Origin: Vallitaleaceae bacterium
GTDB lineage: Bacteria > Bacillota > Clostridia > Lachnospirales > Vallitaleaceae
Reading direction: 5' to 3'
NCBI GenBank assembly: GCA_028277605.1
Contig: JANQFZ010000044.1
Span: 1 to 50,632 of the forward strand
Length of the DNA stretch: 50,632 nucleotides
A program made the translations under genes and the position numbers. Shown here one piece after another: positions 25,223 through 33,155 of this stretch (its first letter is position 1; each line of letters opens with the position of its first letter). The notes under the pieces were generated by a model. That model saw only the letters and a program-made list of their open reading frames with translations. It was not told the DNA's origin and did no database searches.

Positions 25223-25508
25223 CCATTTACCTCCTTTATACTTTTTTACCATTATAATATCTTAGTCTATAGCCTTTATAATAGCGGATATGAGTTGTGT
25301 CCACTTAATATTCATTGTATTAATTAACATAAATGGTTGATATGTAAGATATATAATGGTTCTAATTGATGGCTTGTATAAAAATTTATCTAATTTATTA
25401 TATGTTGTACTAAAAAGTATGTTCATGGATTAACATCTGCTGCTTTAAAAAATATACTATAATAGGCAGATATTTTGGATTGACCAATAGAAGGATGGAG
25501 GACAAGAT

Positions 25509-26354
25509 ATGAAAATAAGATTATTAGCAATTATTAGTTTATGGATTTTACTCAGCAAAGTCATTTGGGCTGCTTCTACTTCTCCCCATTTACCCACCTT
25601 TGCCTTTACCTTTTCTGATCCCGTACCCCATACAATCAACCAGCACTATCTATACGGGGAATATAAGTCCTATAATAGAGGACATACGGGGATTGATTTT
25701 CGCTGCCCGCATGGAACGGATGTAAAAGCAGCAAAAGGGGGTACAGTAATTGCATTAGCGAATGACGGAACCGGGTATGGTAAATATATTATCATAGACC
25801 ATGGGAAATTGGATGGGCTTTATCATGTGTATACTCTATATGCCCACTTAAGTACATTTATTGTATCATATGGCTATGTAACAGAAGGACAAGTTATAGC
25901 TAAATCGGGGAACACAGGGAATAGTACAGGACCGCATCTGCACTTTGAAGTACGATATAAAACTAACGTTTATGGAAGTGTTTTAAATCCTGAAATGCTA
26001 CTTAAAGATTCTATTGATAATGGCAACTGGGGAGCTGCTTACGGATATGTTTATGATATGCGTACCACCTATAGTATTGCTGGTGTAAGAATCCGCGGCA
26101 ATGGTCTTGATAAACCAGCATCTATAGAGGATGGTAAGAACTTTGGATCAATGTACACGTATTTACCCATGACAAGCAGTGGAAGTAAAGCAAGAGATAT
26201 TTATGATTTTGATATCAATTACTTGACAGGTCAATTAAATCCAACGGTTTCCACTATAACCTTAGAATATTCAAAATCAGGTTATACCAAAGAATATGAA
26301 AGCACATCTATTACAGAGGGAGAAGCTAAACAAGAAGTGATCCCTATGAATTAA
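25509..26354 (+). CDS. Secreted M23 peptidoglycan endopeptidase
   Basis: A 281-residue protein with a signal peptide (about 1-22, hydrophobic core LLAIISLWILL, likely cleavage after the AA of IWAAS). The M23 domain occupies about 40-165: zinc ligands in GHTGIDFRCPHG and GPHLHFEVRY, with YAHLSTF and SGNTGNSTG between them. The C-terminal 110 residues form a small beta-rich domain starting YVYDMRTTYSIAGVRIRG, reminiscent of carboxypeptidase-regulatory or Ig-like folds. It lacks the anchor of the other M23 protein in this window, so it is secreted. GGAGG precedes the ATG. The next gene begins 11 bases after the stop. Confidence 0.9.
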   Translation: MKIRLLAIISLWILLSKVIWAASTSPHLPTFAFTFSDPVPHTINQHYLYGEYKSYNRGHTGIDFRCPHGTDVKAAKGGTVIALANDGTGYGKYIIIDHGKLDGLYHVYTLYAHLSTFIVSYGYVTEGQVIAKSGNTGNSTGPHLHFEVRYKTNVYGSVLNPEMLLKDSIDNGNWGAAYGYVYDMRTTYSIAGVRIRGNGLDKPASIEDGKNFGSMYTYLPMTSSGSKARDIYDFDINYLTGQLNPTVSTITLEYSKSGYTKEYESTSITEGEAKQEVIPMN

Positions 26355-26365
26355 AGGAGGCAATT

Positions 26366-27343
26366 ATGAAAAAAATATTTATTTTGAGTTGGATAATTAT
26401 GACTCTATTTTCAAGCTTTATGACTTCATTTGCACAGCAAGGACTGCACAGCAAATATGTCAGGATACAAGAAGAATTAGCTATTAAATCTTATTATAAG
26501 ATAGAAGTGCAGCAAGATCTGGCGATGGAATATAATATAATCTATGTTGAAAACAAGGAAGAGAAACTAATTTTGACCACTCATTTAATTAACGATGCCA
26601 GAAGCCAACCTGTGATTGAACTCAATAAGGATGAAGTGTTATTAGCTTACCATAGCATTTATAACCATCGATTGAATACACTTGACAAGCTCCCTATACT
26701 TGTTGATATATTCTATGCTGATGTCAATGCATCCAAAGAGCTATTAGCCTATGTCGGAAAGAATAATCAAGGAAAATTTGAAATAGGCTTTTATGAGTTC
26801 TCTACAGGAGAATACAATACTATTTTAATAATAGAGCCCTCAGATTGGGGAGATGTTTTGAATGCAGAGATGTATGTAGACTGGGGACAAGAGAATATTT
26901 TGTACTTTGACGCACCAAATAAAGGAAAGCCATGCATTATGATGTATAATACCCAAAAGCAGACCATGGCAAAGGTTAAAGAAAATGCCAGAATACCAAT
27001 AGCATCTAATAACGGTGAATGGTTAGCTTATATTTCAACGGATGCCTACAGCGGTTATGGCAGCATACCAAGAAAAACAATGATTGAACAGATAAAAACA
27101 AATGAAATAGCTTATCAAACGGAAGGTGAGAAAATAGTACTTATAGATGATGATAATAGCATAGGGTTATTAGGGGAAGGGATCTTTGAGATTCTAGATA
27201 ATCAAACAATGAAGATAGAAAAAACAATCCCTATTCATAAAAATGTTATATGCCCATCGTTTGAAAATTGTAAGTTGTGTTATGTGAAAACAAAGCTTAA
27301 GAATTATCATATCATAGAGTCTAATACTTATAGTACTGAATGA
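26366..27343 (+). CDS. Secreted protein of unknown function, probable beta-propeller-like
   Basis: 325 residues with a signal peptide (about 1-23: IFILSWIIMTLFSSFMTSFA, then QQG). The mature part contains repeated blade-like segments of about 40-50 residues such as KELLAYVGKNNQGKFEIGFYEFSTGEY, NILYFDAPNKGKPCIMMYNTQKQT and GEWLAYISTDAYSG, as in TolB/DPP-IV-type propellers. There is no catalytic triad or lipobox. AAGGAGG lies 6 bases before the ATG. Cotranscription with the secreted M23 peptidase suggests a wall-associated role, but that is inference. Confidence 0.6.
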   Translation: MKKIFILSWIIMTLFSSFMTSFAQQGLHSKYVRIQEELAIKSYYKIEVQQDLAMEYNIIYVENKEEKLILTTHLINDARSQPVIELNKDEVLLAYHSIYNHRLNTLDKLPILVDIFYADVNASKELLAYVGKNNQGKFEIGFYEFSTGEYNTILIIEPSDWGDVLNAEMYVDWGQENILYFDAPNKGKPCIMMYNTQKQTMAKVKENARIPIASNNGEWLAYISTDAYSGYGSIPRKTMIEQIKTNEIAYQTEGEKIVLIDDDNSIGLLGEGIFEILDNQTMKIEKTIPIHKNVICPSFENCKLCYVKTKLKNYHIIESNTYSTE

Positions 27344-27447
27344 AAAAACTCCATCAAAAGTATGAGTATGTTTTTGGTTATTAGTTATTATATATCAATG
27401 TTAAGACTATATAATATTGTAGAAGAATGAGTCATTAAGTTGATGGA

Positions 27448-27462
27448 TTAGAATTATCATAA
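27448..27462. promoter_or_regulatory. PerR-box-like operator
   Basis: TTAGAATTATCATAA matches the Bacillus PerR box TTATAATTATTATAA at 13 of 15 positions. It ends 11 bases before a candidate -35 box. Confidence 0.5.
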
Positions 27463-27473
27463 GATAATAATTA

Positions 27474-27502
27474 TTTACAAATAAAAATTGCTATGTTAAG
27501 AT
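27474..27502 (+). promoter_or_regulatory. Candidate sigma-A promoter of the peroxiredoxin gene
   Basis: TTTACA (27474-27479), 17 bases, TAAGAT (27497-27502). Confidence 0.5.
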
Positions 27503-27661
27503 ACTAGTGTATTAGACATTAAAAAGTTAAAAAAATTAAAAACGTGTAGATGCATCGTAGATAGTAATCATAAGAATACTTCTATCGTTGGAGATATAAT
27601 TTATATTTGCATAATACAAGGAAATGTGGAACATAATAGTTAGGGTTAAGGAGTGGTAAAA

Positions 27662-28183
27662 ATGGAAAGATTAGTAGGAAAAGCAGCACCTCATTTTGAT
27701 ATGAAAACAGCACTAGGTGATGGCTCGGATTTTGGTCGGGTTGAACTAAAGGATTACAAAGGAAAATGGTTAATCTTTTTCTTTTATCCACTTGATTTTA
27801 CATTTGTTTGCCCTACAGAGATTACAGGTTATAGCAAATCTTATCAAGTATTTCAAGAACTTAATGCCGAAATACTAGCAGCCAGTACGGATAGCATCTA
27901 TTCCCATCAAGCATGGATCAATAGTACCCTTGGAAAAATAAATTTTCCTATAGCATCTGATATGACGAAGCAGACTGCCTCAGACTATGGCATACTTATT
28001 GAAGAAGACGGTATAGCCCTAAGAGGATTATTTATTATTGATCCAGAAGGTATTATCAGATATTCTGTCATTCATGATTTGAATGTTGGACGCAGCGTTG
28101 ATGAAACATTAAGAGTTTTACAAGCCTTGCAAAATGGTGGTTTATGCCCCATAGATTGGAAAAAGGGCGAAGAAGTATTATAA
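27662..28183 (+). CDS. 2-Cys peroxiredoxin (AhpC/Prx type)
   Basis: A 173-residue thiol peroxidase that reduces hydrogen and alkyl peroxides. The peroxidatic Cys50 sits in FYPLDFTFVCPTE and the conserved Arg in GIALRGLFIIDPEG. The resolving Cys lies near the C-terminus (GGLCPIDWKKG, about 162), as in typical dimeric 2-Cys Prx enzymes. Length is slightly below AhpC (about 187). The ATG at 27662 has AAGGAG 8 bases upstream; a GTG three codons earlier lies inside that site. No AhpF or thioredoxin reductase gene adjoins, so the reductant is encoded elsewhere. The PerR-like box upstream fits peroxide induction. Confidence 0.94.
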   Translation: MERLVGKAAPHFDMKTALGDGSDFGRVELKDYKGKWLIFFFYPLDFTFVCPTEITGYSKSYQVFQELNAEILAASTDSIYSHQAWINSTLGKINFPIASDMTKQTASDYGILIEEDGIALRGLFIIDPEGIIRYSVIHDLNVGRSVDETLRVLQALQNGGLCPIDWKKGEEVL

Positions 28184-28220
28184 CATAACTACTATATGAT
28201 AAATAGAGCAAATACCTCCC

Positions 28221-28270
28221 AAAAAAAGAGCTAGATTATCTACTTCATTAAGATAATGTATAGCTTTTTT
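28221..28270 (+). terminator. Terminator after the peroxiredoxin gene
   Basis: A long stem, AAAAAAGAGCTA...TTATCT with AGATAA...TAGCTTTTTT, whose right arm runs into the T tract. Confidence 0.8.
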
Positions 28271-28330
28271 GTTTTGCGCGTCCGTACTTGTTACAAAGAG
28301 ACATTGATTAGTAAATAATTCACTTATCAG

Positions 28331-28360
28331 TTGACACCAAACATTAGTTCTGAATATAAT
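28331..28360 (+). promoter_or_regulatory. Sigma-A promoter candidate for recD2
   Basis: Perfect TTGACA (28331-28336), an 18-base spacer, perfect TATAAT (28355-28360). Confidence 0.7.
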
Positions 28361-28572
28361 ATAACTGCAGATATAATAGCAATTATGGATGAATAATGTA
28401 GCTAGGGTTAATCACCTACACTGTCAAGCGTACATGGAACTAAGATTTTTTATAACCATTATTAAATGAAAAAGGCTTGAAGCACAAGGCTTATGAAAAG
28501 CACTGTGTTATTGTTATTAGCCCCATTATATGCTAAAATAAACTAAAGGTTCTATAAATATAAGGTGATGAA

Positions 28573-30816
28573 ATGTCTATTGAGACAATTGAAGGCACAA
28601 TAGAAGAAATAATATATAAAAACGAAGAAAACGGCTACACGGTTTGTGTTTTAAATAATTCTAAATACAAGGTTACCTGTGTTGGGGTTATGCAGAACAT
28701 AGGCATTGGAGAGTTTATACAAGCCAATGGGCAATATGTTTCTCATCATGTCTATGGGGAACAATTTAATATTGAAAGCTATCATGCATCTATTCCCACC
28801 AATGCTCAAGCCATAGAGAAGTACTTATCCTCTGGAGCCATTAAAGGAATTGGACCATCACTGGCAAAAAAAATTGTAAAAAGATTTAAGGAAGACACCA
28901 TCAGCGTTATTGAAGAACAGCCAGAATTATTGATTGACATTAAAGGCAACAGCGAACGAAAAGCTCAGGAAATTGCAAGTACATTTATTGAACAAAAAGC
29001 TATGAGAAATACAACGCTATTTCTACAAGACTATGGTATTACCCTGACCTATGCAATTAAAATCTATAATCAGTACAAGGAAAGAAGTATAGCAATCGTA
29101 CAGAATAATCCATATCGTCTTGCTGAAGATATCTATGGTATTGGATTTAAGATGGCAGACACCATAGCAGAAAAAATAGGAATAGACAAAATATCCATGC
29201 ATCGTATTAAGGCAGGCATAAAATATATTTTAGGACAAGCATCACAAGATGGACATACGTGTCTTCCAAGATATATGCTGTATCAGCGAAGTATTCAGCT
29301 GCTTGAAGCGCCAGAGGAGCTTATCGAAAATGCTCTACTTGAGCTTCAGATGGATAAGCAGGTATTCACCCAGCAAATAGATGAAATTGATTTTGTCTAT
29401 TTAATAACTTATTATTATATGGAACTCTCTGTAGCAAGGAAGCTCTATGATTTATCAGATACGAATCAAGAACAGCCCCCTTCTATTGATAAAGATATTC
29501 AGCGGATAGAAAAGGAAAGAAACATGCAACTTGACATCAAGCAAAAAACCGCTGTTAAACAAGCTGTATGGCAAGGAGTAACAATTATTACTGGGGGACC
29601 CGGAACAGGCAAGACAACTACTATTAATACAATAATAGAGTTACTAGAAGAACAAAATATGGAAGTTTTACTCGCCGCACCTACAGGTAGAGCAGCTAAG
29701 AGAATGACGGAAGCAACAGGAAAAGATGCACAGACTATCCATAGACTACTCGAAATTTCATATTTAAAAGAAAATCAAGCGCATCAAAGCTTTGAAAAAA
29801 ATGAAGACAATCCATTAGAGTGTGATGCAGTCATTGTGGATGAGGTTTCGATGGTAGACATAACTCTTATGAACAGCCTTCTAAAAGCTATTGTACCCGG
29901 AACGAAAGTCATATTTGTTGGAGATAAAGACCAGCTGCCGTCCGTAGGACCGGGGAATGTATTAAAGGATATGATAGGATGTGGTAAAATTCCAACGGTT
30001 AAGCTGGAGAAGATTTTTAGGCAGGCTAAAGAAAGCTTAATTATCACCAATGCACATAAAATTAATATTGGAAAGCCTATTGAATTATGCAATAAGAGTA
30101 CGGATTTCTTCTATATAAGAAAAGCAGATGCCAAGACTATCATACAAGAACTCATTACACTCACTAAGACAAGACTCCCCAAATTTGCTAAATGTTCTTC
30201 TGTTGAAGGTATACAGGTATTATCTCCCATGCGAAAAGGTATGCTGGGAGTAGATAATATGAACCAAGAGCTTCAACAGGCACTTAATCCACCTCATAAG
30301 GATAAAAACGAAAAGGAGTATAGGCATACTGTCTTTCGTGAGGGAGACAAGGTCATGCAGATTAAGAACAATTATAATATCCCGTGGGAAATCAAGAATA
30401 AATATAACTATACCAAAGATGAAGGGCTTGGAGTTTTTAATGGAGATGTTGGTATCATCAAGAGTATTAACCTTTATACTGAAAAGGTTGAGGTAAAATA
30501 TGAAGTTCAAAAGCTAGTCACTTATGACTTTACAAATTTAGATGAACTAGAACTAGCCTATGCAGTTACCATTCATAAATCACAAGGTAGTGAATACCCA
30601 GTTGTTATCATACCTCTTTTAACAGGACCCAGTATGTTAATGAACCGAAATCTGCTCTACACAGCGGTAACAAGAGCAAAAAAATATGTTGTCATCGTAG
30701 GATTAGAGTCAACCATCATGCAGATGATTCAAAATGACAAGGAAATATCAAGGTACTCAACCCTAGACTATAGATTAGAAGAGATTTATGGAATTATGGA
30801 ACTAGCTCAAGTTTAA
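28573..30816 (+). CDS. recD2: ATP-dependent 5'-3' DNA helicase RecD2
   Basis: A 747-residue SF1B helicase of the RecBC-independent RecD2 class, which unwinds DNA 5' to 3' and supports replication-fork progress and mismatch repair. An N-terminal OB-like segment is followed by helix-hairpin-helix repeats (about 95-215, beginning IKGIGPSLAKKIVKRFKED). The helicase core has motif I GGPGTGKTTTI, motif Ia AAPTGRAAKRM, motif II VDEVSMVD, motif III VGDKDQLPSVGPG, and the UvrD_C_2 motifs AYAVTIHKSQGSEYPVVIIPL and LLYTAVTRAKKYVVIVG. Full length. AAGGTG sits 8 bases before the ATG. It lies directly upstream of comFC, as in many clostridia. Confidence 0.96.
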   Translation: MSIETIEGTIEEIIYKNEENGYTVCVLNNSKYKVTCVGVMQNIGIGEFIQANGQYVSHHVYGEQFNIESYHASIPTNAQAIEKYLSSGAIKGIGPSLAKKIVKRFKEDTISVIEEQPELLIDIKGNSERKAQEIASTFIEQKAMRNTTLFLQDYGITLTYAIKIYNQYKERSIAIVQNNPYRLAEDIYGIGFKMADTIAEKIGIDKISMHRIKAGIKYILGQASQDGHTCLPRYMLYQRSIQLLEAPEELIENALLELQMDKQVFTQQIDEIDFVYLITYYYMELSVARKLYDLSDTNQEQPPSIDKDIQRIEKERNMQLDIKQKTAVKQAVWQGVTIITGGPGTGKTTTINTIIELLEEQNMEVLLAAPTGRAAKRMTEATGKDAQTIHRLLEISYLKENQAHQSFEKNEDNPLECDAVIVDEVSMVDITLMNSLLKAIVPGTKVIFVGDKDQLPSVGPGNVLKDMIGCGKIPTVKLEKIFRQAKESLIITNAHKINIGKPIELCNKSTDFFYIRKADAKTIIQELITLTKTRLPKFAKCSSVEGIQVLSPMRKGMLGVDNMNQELQQALNPPHKDKNEKEYRHTVFREGDKVMQIKNNYNIPWEIKNKYNYTKDEGLGVFNGDVGIIKSINLYTEKVEVKYEVQKLVTYDFTNLDELELAYAVTIHKSQGSEYPVVIIPLLTGPSMLMNRNLLYTAVTRAKKYVVIVGLESTIMQMIQNDKEISRYSTLDYRLEEIYGIMELAQV

Positions 30817-30892
30817 CAAGTTGATAGGTAATGAAAGTTTTAAGCTAAGTATGGGTTTTAGGAACTGAGCATTTAAGCGATTATAGCAAGAC

Positions 30893-30921
30893 TATAGAAA
30901 TATAAGCATAGTATTTCTATA
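30893..30921 (+). terminator. Hairpin between recD2 and comFC
   Basis: A perfect 10-bp stem (TATAGAAATA with TATTTCTATA) with a 9-base loop. It is A/T-rich and lacks a proper T tract, so termination is weak or partial. Confidence 0.4.
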
Positions 30922-30950
30922 AAATAATATAAGAAAAGAGTTGGATAAAA

Positions 30951-31676
30951 TTGAAGGTATTTGAGGGGATGCTGAATATTTTATATCCTAATCGATGTCC
31001 GATATGTCAGAAACTCCTGCCTATTGGTACAGAACCAGACATTTGTGAGGAATGTAAGGATAATCTACATGTTATTGGTGAACCAAAATGTTTAAAATGT
31101 GGCAAACCCATTGATTCTAAAGAAATAGGGTATTGTTTGGATTGTTTAAGACAAAAGCATGTCTATGAAAAGGGGTGGTGTTTATGGCTATATGATGCAT
31201 GTGTTAAAAGCTCTATATCAAGGTATAAATACCATAATCAACCATGCTATGCACCTCTCTACGCAAAAGAACTTTTGGTTTATTATAAGGACGAGATCCT
31301 TAAGCATTCTATTAATAGGATTATACCTGTGCCATTACATTCTAAAAAGCTGAAACAAAGAGGATTTAATCAGGCGGCTCTTATAGCTGAAATCATTTCA
31401 AAGGAAATGGATATACCCTATGATCCAACTCTATTAAGACGTATACATGATACCAAACCTCAAAAAGCTTTAACACATAAAGATAGATATAGAAATGTAA
31501 TCTCTGCCTTTGAACTGGTTGAAGACGCATCTATACATAACCTAAATATCTTAATCGTTGATGATATCTATACAACTGGAAGCACGATTAACAGCTGTGC
31601 AAAAGTGCTTTTACGAGGTGGTGCAAACAAAATTTTTTTTATAGCATTAGCAACGGGAAAAGGGTTAAGTATTTAA
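30951..31676 (+). CDS. comFC: ComFC-family phosphoribosyltransferase-like protein
   Basis: A 241-residue ComF/GntX protein. The N-terminal zinc-ribbon-like region has paired cysteines (CPICQ, CEEC, CLKCG, CLDC; about 15-65). The C-terminal PRTase fold has the PRPP-binding loop ILIVDDIYTTGSTI and the ComF-typical RGFNQAALIAE. ComFC is needed for DNA uptake in competent Bacillus, but clostridia usually keep it without a full competence set. I accept the TTG start at 30951; an ATG six codons later follows GAGGGG too closely. comFA is not present. Its place just before yvyF-flgM matches the Bacillus comF-flagellar arrangement. Confidence 0.9.
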   Translation: MKVFEGMLNILYPNRCPICQKLLPIGTEPDICEECKDNLHVIGEPKCLKCGKPIDSKEIGYCLDCLRQKHVYEKGWCLWLYDACVKSSISRYKYHNQPCYAPLYAKELLVYYKDEILKHSINRIIPVPLHSKKLKQRGFNQAALIAEIISKEMDIPYDPTLLRRIHDTKPQKALTHKDRYRNVISAFELVEDASIHNLNILIVDDIYTTGSTINSCAKVLLRGGANKIFFIALATGKGLSI

Positions 31677-31711
31677 AACCAATGATTAGCAAAATATTTG
31701 GAGGTGTTTGA

Positions 31712-32122
31712 ATGAATATAAGAAACTGTAAAAGATGTGGGCGTATTTTTAATTATGTAACAGGGCCACAGTATTGTCCGTCCTGTAGAAAAATTATTGA
31801 AGAGCAGTTTCAGACCGTCAAAAGTTTTATATACGATAATCATCATGCATCTATCATTGAGATTTCAGAAACCTGTGAGGTTCCTATAAAACAGATTCAT
31901 GAATGGGTTCGCGAGGAAAGGCTGGTATTCCCAGAAGATTCAGCTATTGGTATTGAGTGCGAACGATGTGGCAAAACCATAAAAACAGGTAGATTTTGTG
32001 AAGATTGTAAAAATGATCTGCAGCATGGTTTTGTTGATAAAAAAGAAGCAAAACCAATTAAAAAGAGTAGAAGAGATGAAACCAAAGCTAGAATGAGATT
32101 CTTTAATCAAAATAAAGGGTAA
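31712..32122 (+). CDS. yvyF: Flagellar-operon protein YvyF (TIGR03826 type)
   Basis: A 136-residue protein with two CxxC zinc-finger-like pairs at each end (CKRCGRIF and CPSCRK; CERCGKTI and CEDCKN) around a helical segment containing a predicted helix-turn-helix (ASIIEISETCEVPIKQIHEWVREERL). It resembles MerR-like initial helices. The gene between comFC and flgM in Bacillus has this form; it influences flagellin or FlgM levels. GGAGGTG lies 6 bases before the ATG. It ends at its own terminator, separating it from flgM. Confidence 0.88.
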   Translation: MNIRNCKRCGRIFNYVTGPQYCPSCRKIIEEQFQTVKSFIYDNHHASIIEISETCEVPIKQIHEWVREERLVFPEDSAIGIECERCGKTIKTGRFCEDCKNDLQHGFVDKKEAKPIKKSRRDETKARMRFFNQNKG

Positions 32123-32133
32123 AGAAGTACTAT

Positions 32134-32163
32134 AAATGCAGCTGTATTTGCTGCATTTTTTTT
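32134..32163 (+). terminator. Terminator between yvyF and flgM
   Basis: A 9-bp stem (AAATGCAGC with GCTGCATTT), a 7-base loop, and a T-run. Confidence 0.9.
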
Positions 32164-32196
32164 GACTGCTATTGGATAAAAATAATTCTAAAAGGG

Positions 32197-32224
32197 TAAA
32201 CAATAGAAAGTAAAGTGACGATAC
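32197..32224 (+). promoter_or_regulatory. Candidate sigma-D promoter for the flgM operon
   Basis: TAAA (32197-32200), 17 bases, ACGATAC (32218-32224), compared with the sigma-D form TAAA-N15-(G)CCGATAT. It follows the yvyF terminator and lies about 100 bases before flgM. Confidence 0.4.
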
Positions 32225-32322
32225 AATTAATAACAAAGCCAAAATATATAGCATCATGATAAGCTGTGTTTGGTAATAACCTTTCCTGAGATAGAACAGG
32301 TAAGGCGAAAGGAATGGATAGT

Positions 32323-32604
32323 ATGAGAATTAATCATATGAACAAGGTGAATTCGATTTATAAAGTCGGTGCACCAAAAAAAACAGGCAAGGTAAAAACA
32401 CCCCATACTGGTAAAGATAATTTTGCTATTTCAGATTTAGCAAAAGATTATCAAACAGCAAAAAAAGCTGTGGGAAAGGCATTGGATATAAGAGAAGACA
32501 AAGTTGATGACATTAAACAACGATTAAAGAGTGGGACTTATCATGTGGATGCAAAAGAAGTAGCAGATAAAATTGTAGACCGACATTTTGAAGCGTCAAT
32601 ATAG
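32323..32604 (+). CDS. flgM: Anti-sigma factor FlgM
   Basis: A 93-residue, highly charged, largely disordered protein that binds sigma-D until the hook is complete. The conserved C-terminal half reads DIREDKVDDIKQRLKSGTYHVDAKEVADKIVDRHF, a close match to Bacillus FlgM helices. The first residues (MRINHMNKV) match the usual FlgM start, so I prefer the ATG at 32323, 9 bases after AAAGGA, over the one three codons earlier. It leads the flgM-flgN-flgK-flgK-flgL series. Confidence 0.93.
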   Translation: MRINHMNKVNSIYKVGAPKKTGKVKTPHTGKDNFAISDLAKDYQTAKKAVGKALDIREDKVDDIKQRLKSGTYHVDAKEVADKIVDRHFEASI

Positions 32605-32619
32605 GTTAAGAGGGATACT

Positions 32620-33132
32620 ATGGCAGGTTTAATGGATGAATTAATCAATGAGTTAGATGAAGAACGTAAGATTTACACAATATTATTGGACATAGCAGAT
32701 CAGAAAACGCAGATAATTATTAATGGTGATGTGCCCAGCCTTCAGCAACTAACACAAAATGAACAAGAGTTGGCTGGGCGTCTTTATCGTCTGAATCAAA
32801 AAAGACAAGAACTCATTAAAGATATTGCCTTAGTCACCAACATAGATGAAAAGGATTTAACGGTAACTAAGCTAACAGGGCTTCTAAGTAAAGAGAAAAG
32901 TATCCATTCTAAACTAACAGACATAACTCTGCAAATGCAGTCTATCGTGAATAAATTTAAGAAAAAAAACGAGCAGAATAAGCAGCTCATACAACAGTCT
33001 CTTGACTATATAGATTTTACATTTAATGCTTTACAGAGTACGTATAGTATGCCGGATACAAATCATTATGAGCATGAAGGTACGGTTACTCAAGGTGTTC
33101 AGAAAAAAAGTTTTTTTGATGCCAAGCAATAA
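32620..33132 (+). CDS. flgN: Flagellar export chaperone FlgN
   Basis: A 170-residue, mainly helical coiled-coil protein of the FlgN family, the cytosolic chaperone for FlgK and FlgL. The family pattern is visible in MDELINELDEERKIYTILLDIADQKTQIIINGDVPSLQQLTQNEQELAGRL, and the C-terminal helix DYIDFTFNALQ precedes a polar tail. It lies between flgM and flgK, 15 bases after flgM, with AGAGGG before the ATG. Confidence 0.9.
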   Translation: MAGLMDELINELDEERKIYTILLDIADQKTQIIINGDVPSLQQLTQNEQELAGRLYRLNQKRQELIKDIALVTNIDEKDLTVTKLTGLLSKEKSIHSKLTDITLQMQSIVNKFKKKNEQNKQLIQQSLDYIDFTFNALQSTYSMPDTNHYEHEGTVTQGVQKKSFFDAKQ

Positions 33133-33155
33133 AGGATGATGAAAGAGGTGAAGAC

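Larger units (their letters stand above)
27344..27661 (+). promoter_or_regulatory. 318-base intergenic region with the peroxiredoxin control signals
   Basis: No gene was found. It holds a PerR-like box (27448-27462) and a promoter candidate (27474-27502), leaving a leader of about 150 bases before the peroxiredoxin start. Confidence 0.5.
28184..28572 (+). other. 389-base intergenic region: terminator, then recD2 promoter
   Basis: It contains the peroxiredoxin terminator (28221-28270) and a promoter (28331-28360) with a leader of about 205 bases before recD2. No open frame with a ribosome site was seen. Confidence 0.6.

Noticed and set aside
30893..30921. Strong terminator separating recD2 and comFC
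   Set aside because: The stem is A/T-only near its base and no T tract follows, so I list it as weak.
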